This document shows positions 1 to 5,725 of a DNA stretch of 5,725 bases, piece by piece. The translations under genes were made by a program, and so were the position numbers. Position 1 is the first letter of the stretch, and each line of letters opens with the position of its first letter. The notes under the pieces are model-generated. The model was not told the DNA's origin. It saw nothing but the letters and a program-made list of their open reading frames with translations, and searched no databases. Source of the DNA: Schleiferiaceae bacterium (GTDB lineage Bacteria; Bacteroidota; Bacteroidia; Flavobacteriales; Schleiferiaceae); assembly GCA_030829675.1 (NCBI GenBank), contig JAURAE010000078.1:1-5725 (forward strand), given 5' to 3'.

Positions 1-1341
1 GGACAGACATTCTTGAACTTCTACGAAAACCACCTGCCCTTTGAGTTGACCGGCGCACAAAAGCGAGTGGTCAAAGAAATTCGGGCTGACGTCCGCACGG
101 GCGCTCAAATGAACAGATTAGTGCAAGGCGATGTGGGCAGCGGTAAAACCATCGTGGCACTATTGGCCATGTTATTGGCCATAGATAATGGCTACCAAGC
201 CGCCTTGATGGCGCCTACAGAAATCCTGGCCACCCAACATTACGAAGGCCTCAAGGAATTGTGTGCCCCAGCAGGCATTTCCATTGCCCTGCTCACCGGA
301 AGCTCCACAGCCGCCGAGCGCGCCTCCATTCACCAAAGTCTTGCGGACGGCAGCCTGTCCATTCTGATCGGGACCCATGCCCTCATTGAGCCTACGGTAA
401 AGTTTGCCAACCTCGGCCTCGCCGTCATCGACGAGCAGCACCGTTTTGGGGTGGCACAGCGCGCCAAGCTTTGGAAGAAAAACGAACATCCGCCACACGT
501 ATTGGTGATGACCGCTACACCCATCCCGCGCACCCTGGCCATGAGCATCTACGGGGATTTGGACGTGAGCACCATCGACGAGCTGCCGCCGGGAAGAAAG
601 CCCATACAGACCCACCATTTGTATGAAAAAAACCGGCTCAAACTCAACGGCTTTATGCAACGTGAAATTGCCAAGGGCCGCCAAGTCTATGTGGTATTCC
701 CATTGATTGAAGAAAGCGAAAAATTGGACCTTAAAAACCTTCAAGACGGCTATGAGCAACTCCTGAGAGATTTTCCGCGTCCGCAATACGAAATCGCGGT
801 CGTCCATGGGCGCATGAGTGCGGAGGAAAAGGAGGGTGAAATGCAGCGTTTCTCAAAGGGCAAGGCGAACATTCTCGTCGCCACAACAGTTATTGAAGTG
901 GGTGTGAATGTCCCAAATGCCAGTGTAATGGTCATCGAAAATGCCGAGCGTTTTGGGTTGAGCCAATTGCACCAGCTGCGCGGACGCGTCGGACGAGGAT
1001 CTGAAGAAAGCTACTGCGTACTAGTTTCTTCCTTCAAACTCACCGAGGACGCAAAGACGCGTTTGGAAACCATGGTTCGCACCCAGGATGGGTTTGAAAT
1101 CGCCGAAGTGGACATGCAATTGCGCGGTCCCGGAGATATGATGGGAACAAGGCAGAGTGGCCAATTACCTTTTAAGCTGGCCTCCCTCACCGGAGATGGA
1201 CCACTTTTAGCTTGGACACGGCATATCGTGGAACAGTTATTGCGCGAAGACCCGCAATTGGACCTAAAAGAACACCAAACCATAAGAGACCACTGGGCCG
1301 CATTGTACAAGCACCAGTGGGGATGGAACCGAATATCATAA
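1..1341 (+). CDS. recG: ATP-dependent DNA helicase RecG, C-terminal part (5' end outside window)
   Basis: RecG is a superfamily 2 DNA translocase that remodels stalled replication forks and branch-migrates Holliday junctions during repair. The frame is open from base 1 and gives 446 residues. By comparison with E. coli RecG, about 250 N-terminal residues (mostly the wedge/OB-fold domain) lie before the window. Numbering visible residues from base 1, both helicase lobes are intact: Walker A GDVGSGKT (43-50), MAPTEILA (motif Ia), the RecG-type DEQH box (144-147), TATPIPRT (171-178), TTVIEVGVNVP (motif V, 295-305) and QLRGRVGRG (motif VI, 325-333). The RecG-specific TRG region, with LRGPGD and GTRQSG, follows at about 363-387 and separates it from other SF2 helicases. 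The C-terminus ends in WNRIS, close to the ending I recall for Bacteroidota RecG. A TTG at base 13 is an internal leucine, not a start. The stop TAA lies one base before the next gene. No frameshift or lost motif is seen. Confidence 0.97.
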   Translation, partial: GQTFLNFYENHLPFELTGAQKRVVKEIRADVRTGAQMNRLVQGDVGSGKTIVALLAMLLAIDNGYQAALMAPTEILATQHYEGLKELCAPAGISIALLTGSSTAAERASIHQSLADGSLSILIGTHALIEPTVKFANLGLAVIDEQHRFGVAQRAKLWKKNEHPPHVLVMTATPIPRTLAMSIYGDLDVSTIDELPPGRKPIQTHHLYEKNRLKLNGFMQREIAKGRQVYVVFPLIEESEKLDLKNLQDGYEQLLRDFPRPQYEIAVVHGRMSAEEKEGEMQRFSKGKANILVATTVIEVGVNVPNASVMVIENAERFGLSQLHQLRGRVGRGSEESYCVLVSSFKLTEDAKTRLETMVRTQDGFEIAEVDMQLRGPGDMMGTRQSGQLPFKLASLTGDGPLLAWTRHIVEQLLREDPQLDLKEHQTIRDHWAALYKHQWGWNRIS

Positions 1342-1342
1342 G

Positions 1343-1948
1343 ATGCCAAAACGTATACCCATTTTCCTAAAAGCCTACCACCAACTTCTATTGCGCACAG
1401 GCGGGTATACCTTCTTACGTTCTAACCTCCTCAAACTCGGCGCCTCCATCCTCATCATCCTTGGCCTGTTTTACCTCATCGACGGATACATCATCAACAT
1501 CGACGATGCCATGGCTTGGGTCACCAAAATACTTTCACCAGCCGGCCTCATAGGTGTATTCTTCTTCAGCGAAGTTTCCTTTGGATTCATCACCCCCGAA
1601 CTCCTCATTGTTTGGGCGGATGAAACTCTCAAGCCCAACTGGATGCTCGCCCTATTGGCCACCTTAAGCTATACTGCCGGAATAGCCTCCTATTTTATTG
1701 GCCGATTCTGGTCTACACGCAAAATCGTACGCGAACGAATCCTCGAACGCAACGCCACGACCATGGACCAGCTCCGCCGCTTCGGGGGACTGCTCATCAT
1801 TTTGGCCGCCCTCACCCCATTGCCCTATCCCATCGTGTGCCAACTCAGTGGCATGAACAAATACCCGTTCAAATATTTCGTGTGGATCACCCTAGTGAGA
1901 TTCCTAAGATTTGGACTCTATGGCGCCTTACTCTTTTCTGCCTTTTAA
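1343..1948 (+). CDS. DedA/VTT-domain (SNARE-associated superfamily) integral membrane protein
   Basis: This 201-residue protein is mostly hydrophobic, with likely membrane segments near residues 30-50, 66-90, 99-121, 147-169 and 177-200 and a basic N-terminus. Features of the DedA/VTT family are visible. There is an acidic, proline-containing re-entrant stretch (SEVSFGFITPELL, 76-88), a glycine-rich segment ending SYFIGR (116-121), and a second half with FGGLLII, LTPLPYP (158-164), an LSGMN turn (168-172) and arginines R186 and R189 in the last helix. Family members act in the inner membrane and are linked to lipid scrambling or to recycling of undecaprenyl phosphate; which substrate this one handles cannot be told. 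The ATG follows the recG stop after one base, with no clear Shine-Dalgarno sequence, so it is probably co-transcribed with and translationally coupled to recG. The family call is fairly secure; the function is inference. Confidence 0.82.
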   Translation: MPKRIPIFLKAYHQLLLRTGGYTFLRSNLLKLGASILIILGLFYLIDGYIINIDDAMAWVTKILSPAGLIGVFFFSEVSFGFITPELLIVWADETLKPNWMLALLATLSYTAGIASYFIGRFWSTRKIVRERILERNATTMDQLRRFGGLLIILAALTPLPYPIVCQLSGMNKYPFKYFVWITLVRFLRFGLYGALLFSAF

Positions 1949-1956
1949 AAGGCGCC
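1922..1956 (+). terminator. Possible hairpin terminator at the end of the recG-VTT unit
   Basis: GGCGCCTT (1922-1929) pairs perfectly with AAGGCGCC (1949-1956), giving an 8-bp GC-rich stem around a 19-base loop that contains the stop codon. A competing palindrome, GCCTTTTAAAAGGC (1940-1953), can form a shorter stem with a TTAA loop. A T-rich but interrupted tract (1961-1973) follows after four bases. The position, between a gene end and the next promoter, suits termination. The broken T-tract and overlap with coding sequence make it weak. Confidence 0.35.
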
Positions 1957-1964
1957 TACGTCTC

Positions 1965-1994
1965 TTTAATTTTACCGGGCAAAGTGTACCTTTG
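1965..1994 (+). promoter_or_regulatory. Candidate Bacteroidota sigma-A-type promoter for pheT
   Basis: TACCTTTG at 1987-1994 matches the Bacteroidota -7 consensus TAnnTTTG exactly. TTTA at 1965-1968 matches the -33 TTTG element with one mismatch, at a spacing of 18 bases, which is in the normal range. Transcription would start near base 2001, leaving a leader of under 20 bases before the pheT ATG at 2018. Such a short leader has no room for a tRNA-sensing T-box or a leader-peptide attenuator like that of E. coli pheST. The match is seen in the sequence; activity is inferred. Confidence 0.6.
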
Positions 1995-2017
1995 AACCTT
2001 ATTCGAATTTTGCGCGC

Positions 2018-4432
2018 ATGAAGATTTCATACCGTTGGTTAAAGCGATACCTACAAGTAGATCTCAGCCCTGAGCGAGTGGCCGAAATCCTTACCGATAC
2101 AGGCCTTGAAGTAGAAGGTGTTGAAGAAGTTGAATCCGTTAAAGGCGGACTCCGCGGAGTAGTTGTTGGCAAGGTATTGACCTGCGAACAACACCCCAAC
2201 GCTGATCGATTGCGCATCACCACCGTAGATGTTGGCGAAGGCGAACCCCTTCAAATTGTTTGTGGCGCTCCAAACGTCGCCGCTGGACAAACCGTACCAG
2301 TGGCCCTCGTCGGCACCACCCTCTACCCAGGCGGTGAAGAATTGACCTTGAAAAAAGGCAAAATTCGCGGCGAAGTGAGCATGGGAATGATCTGTGCAGA
2401 AGACGAACTAGGATTAGGTAATGACCACGACGGCATTCTCGTACTAGAAGATAAATGGAAGGCGGGCACCCCGTGTGCGCAAGTATTCTCGCTGGAATCC
2501 GACCATGTATTTGAAATAGGCTTGACGCCGAACCGAACCGACGCCATGGGACATATTGGCGTGGCTCGCGACCTTCGTGCGGCGTTGATCACCGCGGGAG
2601 AATCGGCCCCAGCGCTAATAACTCCGAGCGGAACATTCCCTACCAACGCCACCAACGCCATCACCCTTAGGGTGGAAGATGATGGCTGTCCGGCCTACTA
2701 CGGCGCCTACCTCACCAACATAACTGTACAGGAAAGCCCCGAGTGGTTACGCAACAGCTTGACCGCCATCGGCCTAGTCCCAAAAAATAACGTCGTAGAC
2801 ATCACCAACTACGTCATGCACACCTTCGGTCATCCATTACACGCCTTTGATGCAGATCAACTTCAAGGCAATGCCGTGATCGTACGTCCCGCAAAGGCCG
2901 GCGAAACCCTCACCACTTTGGATGAGGTTGAACGCGCCTTGGACCCTGCAGATATGATCATCGCCGACGCCAAAGGTCCCGTTTGTATTGCCGGCGTACT
3001 GGGTGGATTGACCAGTGGGGTAAGCCAAAACACTAAAAATGTTTATCTCGAAGGCGCTTATTTCAACGCCGTACGAGTGAGAAAAACCGCCAAACGTCAC
3101 GCCATCAATTCCGATGCCAGCTACCGCTACGAGCGCGGAGTAGACCCAAATATTACGGCACAAGCACATGCTTACGCCCTATCGCTGTTGGCTGAACTCG
3201 CAGGTGCTGAAATCAGCCCCGTGGACCTCGTAGGTGTTGCCTCATTCCCGTGGGAAGAAGTGAGCTTTAGTTTCCAAAAAGTCATGTCTTTGATTGGACT
3301 AGAACTCAGTGCAGATACTGTGGATTTGATCCTGAAACAATTGGACTTCAAAATCCTTGCGGTCAATGGTGATACTTGGAAGGTCGCAGTCCCTACCTAC
3401 CGTGTGGACGTAGTCCGTGATGTAGATATCGCCGAGGAAATCTTGAGAATCTATGGATTCAACAAGGTAGAGGTTCCTTCGCAAATGAAAATTAGCGTAG
3501 CACCACTAGACCCGCGTCCTGAAAAACTTGAAAAGAATGTCCTTCAACAGCTTACCGGAAATGGTTTCTTCGAAATCATGAACAATTCCTTGAGCAAGGG
3601 CGAGGATTATGAAAAACTTCAAGGCGAACTCGTGGACTCCCTCGTGGAGATGATGAACCCACTAAGTCTCGACCTCAATGTGATGCGCGCCAACCTGCTC
3701 TTTGGCGGTTTGCAAGCCATCAGCTTCAACCAGAAACGCCAACAACCGAACTTGAGATTTTTCGAGCGAGGAAAAACATACGGCAAAGGGGCCAGCGGGT
3801 TTTACGAACAAACCAAGCTCGACCTTTTCGCCGCTGGCCACACCACCACGGACTATTGGAATCAAGGTGCCCACGCCAACGATTACTTCTGGATGAAGGG
3901 ATTGATGGAGGCCTTACTTCAAAGATTGGGACTGAGCGCCACCTTTAAAACTGGCAGCCACTCCCTCTACGGCGAGTACGTGGAAATCAAGGCAGGCAAG
4001 AGCACCGTTGGATTCCTGGGCATGGTACATCCGAAGGTATTGAAGCATTTCGATTGCAAAGGCGCCGTGGTTCATGCTTCGATGAATTGGGAACAATGTG
4101 TCCAATTAGTCTTGCAGCAAGGCAATAAACTCTTCGAAAACCTACCCAAATTCCCATCCGTACGCCGCGATGTGGCGCTATTGGTCGACCGAAACGAATC
4201 CTACCAAAACCTGGAGGAAATCATCACCCAAACGGGTCGCGGACTCTTGCAAAACACCTTCCTGTTCGATGTATACGAAGGGGATAAGTTGCCGAGCGAC
4301 AAGAAGAGCTACGCGATCGGAATGATCTTCCAAGACGCCAACAAAACGCTCAACGATAAGGCGGTGGACAAAATGGTTTCGAAGATTGTGGACCAATTGA
4401 ACAAACGTGCAGGGGCTGTGTTGAGGCAGTAG
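2018..4432 (+). CDS. pheT: Phenylalanine--tRNA ligase beta subunit
   Basis: PheT pairs with the catalytic PheS subunit in an alpha2-beta2 cytoplasmic enzyme that charges tRNA-Phe. The beta subunit binds tRNA and hydrolyses mischarged Tyr-tRNA-Phe. At 804 residues it is full length (E. coli about 795). Domains in order: an N-terminal MKISYRWLKRYL block; an EMAP-like tRNA-binding domain (about 40-150) with HPNADRL and CGAPNV; the B3/B4 editing domain (about 215-375) with GHPLHAFD (271-278), LEGAYF (344-349) and SYRYERGVDP (368-377); B5 (about 405-485) with DVDIAEEILRIYGF; the catalytic-like core (about 495-690); and a C-terminal FDX-ACB anticodon-binding domain from about 709, with KFPSVRRDVALLVD (711-724). 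The start is set by the family N-terminus; no ATG, and no stop, lies in the few in-frame codons upstream. There is no Shine-Dalgarno sequence. pheS is not adjacent, so the subunits must be encoded apart. The stop TAG lies one base before the next gene. Confidence 0.98.
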   Translation: MKISYRWLKRYLQVDLSPERVAEILTDTGLEVEGVEEVESVKGGLRGVVVGKVLTCEQHPNADRLRITTVDVGEGEPLQIVCGAPNVAAGQTVPVALVGTTLYPGGEELTLKKGKIRGEVSMGMICAEDELGLGNDHDGILVLEDKWKAGTPCAQVFSLESDHVFEIGLTPNRTDAMGHIGVARDLRAALITAGESAPALITPSGTFPTNATNAITLRVEDDGCPAYYGAYLTNITVQESPEWLRNSLTAIGLVPKNNVVDITNYVMHTFGHPLHAFDADQLQGNAVIVRPAKAGETLTTLDEVERALDPADMIIADAKGPVCIAGVLGGLTSGVSQNTKNVYLEGAYFNAVRVRKTAKRHAINSDASYRYERGVDPNITAQAHAYALSLLAELAGAEISPVDLVGVASFPWEEVSFSFQKVMSLIGLELSADTVDLILKQLDFKILAVNGDTWKVAVPTYRVDVVRDVDIAEEILRIYGFNKVEVPSQMKISVAPLDPRPEKLEKNVLQQLTGNGFFEIMNNSLSKGEDYEKLQGELVDSLVEMMNPLSLDLNVMRANLLFGGLQAISFNQKRQQPNLRFFERGKTYGKGASGFYEQTKLDLFAAGHTTTDYWNQGAHANDYFWMKGLMEALLQRLGLSATFKTGSHSLYGEYVEIKAGKSTVGFLGMVHPKVLKHFDCKGAVVHASMNWEQCVQLVLQQGNKLFENLPKFPSVRRDVALLVDRNESYQNLEEIITQTGRGLLQNTFLFDVYEGDKLPSDKKSYAIGMIFQDANKTLNDKAVDKMVSKIVDQLNKRAGAVLRQ

Positions 4433-4433
4433 C

Positions 4434-5339
4434 ATGATCAAAATCGCCTGGGCACCCATTTATCATCATCCCTTACCGGACAACCATAGGTTTCCCATGG
4501 CGAAATACAGCCTGCTCCCCGAGCAGCTGTTGTACGAAGGCACCCTCACTAAGGACCAAATCATCCATCCTACCCTCCTCCCGGAAGGACGTATTCTGCG
4601 CACCCATAGCGCCGAATATTGGCAGCAACTCAAGGACTTGACTTTGCCGGGCAAAGCGCAGCGAAAAATTGGCTTCCCCCTATCCCAACAATTGATCGAC
4701 CGCGAGCGTACCATCTGTCAAGGCACCGTGGACCTTGCCGTTCACGCCCTCACCCACGAAAGTGCTGGACTCAATGTTGCCGGCGGCACACACCATGCCT
4801 ACTATGACCGCGGCGAAGGATTTTGCATCCTCAATGACATCATCATCGGTGCCCACCACCTCATCGACTTTCACGGCCTCGAACGCATCCTCGTCATTGA
4901 CCTAGATGTTCATCAAGGCAACGGCACCGCTGTTCTTGCCCAAGGCGACCCACGCATCCATACCTTTTCCATGCACGGCGCCAAAAACTACCCCTACCAC
5001 AAGGAAACCTCCGACCTAGACATTCCTTTAGAAGATTTCACTGGAGACGAGATCTACCTCAGCTCTTTGGAAGAAGCCTTAGAGAATCTCTTCAACACCG
5101 TACAACCCGAATTCGTGTTCTTCCAAAGCGGCGTGGATGTATTGCAAGGCGACAAACTCGGCCGCATGGGACTCACCTTACAAGGTTGCAAACGCAGGGA
5201 CGAACTCGTTTTTGAATACTGCAAAGAGCATCTTGCACCGGTCGTCGCTGTGATGGGCGGGGGCTACAGTCCCGAAATCAAGACCATTATAGAAGCGCAC
5301 GCCAACGCTTTCCGCTTGGCCTCGTTTTATTTTGGTTAG
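4434..5339 (+). CDS. Histone deacetylase family protein, class IV (HDAC11)-like zinc deacylase
   Basis: This complete 301-residue protein has the arginase/deacetylase fold with all catalytic residues present. The N-terminus, with YHHPLPDNHRFPMAKYSLL, is typical of bacterial class IV-like members. GGTHHA supplies the paired catalytic histidines (H120, H121), followed by GFCILND. DLDVHQGNG carries the relay D156 and zinc ligands D158 and H160. SGVDVLQGDKLG carries the third zinc ligand D235, and MGGGYS carries the transition-state tyrosine Y278. Equivalences are by alignment from memory to human HDAC8. The enzyme should remove an acyl group from an amide: acetyl-lysine on proteins, an acetylated small molecule such as a polyamine, or a longer acyl chain as in HDAC11. 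The substrate cannot be read from sequence. No signal peptide is seen, so it is cytoplasmic. ATG follows the pheT stop by one base, with GAGG at 4423-4426 seven bases upstream as a possible ribosome site, so it is probably coupled to pheT. Confidence 0.93.
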   Translation: MIKIAWAPIYHHPLPDNHRFPMAKYSLLPEQLLYEGTLTKDQIIHPTLLPEGRILRTHSAEYWQQLKDLTLPGKAQRKIGFPLSQQLIDRERTICQGTVDLAVHALTHESAGLNVAGGTHHAYYDRGEGFCILNDIIIGAHHLIDFHGLERILVIDLDVHQGNGTAVLAQGDPRIHTFSMHGAKNYPYHKETSDLDIPLEDFTGDEIYLSSLEEALENLFNTVQPEFVFFQSGVDVLQGDKLGRMGLTLQGCKRRDELVFEYCKEHLAPVVAVMGGGYSPEIKTIIEAHANAFRLASFYFG

Positions 5340-5343
5340 AAAC

Positions 5344-5373
5344 AAAAACGGCCTCTACTCTCGTAGAAGCCGT
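5344..5373 (-). terminator. Intrinsic terminator between convergent HDAC-like gene and purL, best formed on the minus strand
   Basis: Arms 5348-5358 and 5363-5373 form an 11-bp stem with a 4-base loop (5359-5362). Read on the minus strand, the RNA pairs at every position because the one imperfect pair (5353 with 5368) is a G-U wobble. The loop is GAGA, a GNRA tetraloop, and the stem is followed at once by a U-run (complement of the As at 5344-5348, then G and a further UUU). On the plus strand the same pair is a C-A mismatch, the loop is UCUC, and only a delayed TTTT (5381-5384) follows. It lies 22 bases after the purL stop and 8 bases after the stop of the plus-strand gene, so it may serve both but favours purL. 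Confidence 0.85.
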
Positions 5374-5395
5374 CCTGAATTTTAATTCCGCATTT

Positions 5396-5725
5396 TTATT
5401 TGGTGAGGATATCACTCAATGCGTTGTCGTAGATGTCTTGGTATTCAGCAACAGTGCCCCAGTCTTCATCGTCCACACGAATGCTGCCTTTAGTGACGTG
5501 ACCCAACAAATCGAAATCACATCCGTTCAGCATCATCAAATCGATGAAAGCATCTTTATCATCTTCACTTACCGTCACCACGATACGGCTTTGACTTTCA
5601 CCAAAGAGAATAGCATCCTTTCGGAACTCTGCCGGAAGTGTGATGTCGAATCCTAGACCTGAGGCCATTCCTTTTTCTAATAATGCTACAAACAAACCAC
5701 CTTCACTTACATCATGGGCACTCTT
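5396..5725 (-). CDS. purL: Phosphoribosylformylglycinamidine synthase PurL (small type), C-terminal end; 5' end outside window
   Basis: PurL makes FGAM from FGAR, ATP and glutamine-derived ammonia, the fourth step of purine synthesis. Only the last 109 residues are visible, on the minus strand, open at the right edge and ending in TAA at 5398-5396. They begin KSAHDVSEGGL, the conserved AIRS-C domain motif, then FVALLEKGMASGLGFD. LFGESQSR follows at visible residues 40-47, with the family ending VTKGSIRVDDEDWGTVAE and a final ILTK. The protein stops shortly after this domain, with no glutaminase domain behind it. This fits the small PurL of about 740 residues that works with separate PurS and PurQ, not the large fused enzyme of about 1,300 residues. 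About 630 residues would lie beyond the window. The gene converges on the HDAC-like gene and ends at a shared hairpin terminator. An internal TTG (5695-5693) is not the start, since the SAHDVSEGG motif lies before it. Confidence 0.94.
   Translation of the reverse strand, partial: KSAHDVSEGGLFVALLEKGMASGLGFDITLPAEFRKDAILFGESQSRIVVTVSEDDKDAFIDLMMLNGCDFDLLGHVTKGSIRVDDEDWGTVAEYQDIYDNALSDILTK

Noticed and set aside
172..807. A 211-codon open frame on the minus strand, opposite recG
   Set aside because: It lies wholly inside conserved recG helicase motifs, its translation shows no recognisable domain, and long antisense frames are common at this GC content.
1970..1984. Near-repeat of the string CCGGGCAAAG in the pheT upstream region and in the HDAC-like gene (about 4648-4657)
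   Set aside because: One copy is in intergenic DNA and the other is in coding sequence; a ten-base match in 5.7 kb with no shared context is likely chance.
2837..3169. A 110-codon minus-strand frame inside pheT
   Set aside because: It overlaps the PheT editing domain, has no recognisable protein features, and is a codon-usage shadow.
5438..5656. A 72-codon open frame on the plus strand, opposite purL
   Set aside because: It is antisense to the conserved PurL C-terminus, with no domain, promoter or ribosome site; best explained as a shadow frame.
1..5725. A defence island, mobile element or new multi-gene system
   Set aside because: All five genes belong to known families with housekeeping or widespread roles. 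I see no transposase, integrase, inverted terminal repeats, CRISPR repeats, tRNA attachment site or change in base composition.

Overview
The window looks like an ordinary chromosomal housekeeping stretch from a member of the Bacteroidota, probably a Flavobacteriales-type lineage with GC content near one half. The support is indirect. The proteins read like Bacteroidota versions of RecG, PheT, small-type PurL and a DedA/VTT protein. Most starts lack a clear Shine-Dalgarno sequence. The only promoter I can see matches the Bacteroidota -7 consensus TAnnTTTG, and pheT stands without pheS directly before it. Genus or species cannot be named from this.

Layout, left to right. (1) Bases 1-1341, plus strand: the C-terminal two thirds of the branch-migration helicase RecG, cut by the left window edge. 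(2) 1343-1948, plus: a small multi-pass membrane protein of the DedA/VTT (SNARE-associated) superfamily, one base after the recG stop. (3) 1949-2017: a short intergenic region with a possible hairpin at the end of the recG unit and a good candidate promoter for the next unit. (4) 2018-4432, plus: complete pheT, the phenylalanyl-tRNA synthetase beta subunit. (5) 4434-5339, plus: a complete histone-deacetylase-fold hydrolase resembling class IV (HDAC11-like) enzymes, one base after the pheT stop. (6) 5340-5395: a hairpin terminator between convergent genes. (7) 5396-5725, minus: the C-terminal end of purL (FGAM synthase, small type), cut by the right window edge.

The plus-strand genes appear to form two transcription units, recG-VTT and pheT-HDAC. 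Each has a two-gene junction with a single base between stop and start, which suggests translational coupling. The products do not form one obvious pathway: DNA repair, membrane lipid handling, translation, deacylation and purine synthesis. No gap exceeds 70 bases. I saw no tRNA, rRNA, CRISPR array, insertion sequence or phage gene. I found no convincing new system; the observations worth a second look are the pheT-HDAC pairing and the strand-asymmetric terminator.
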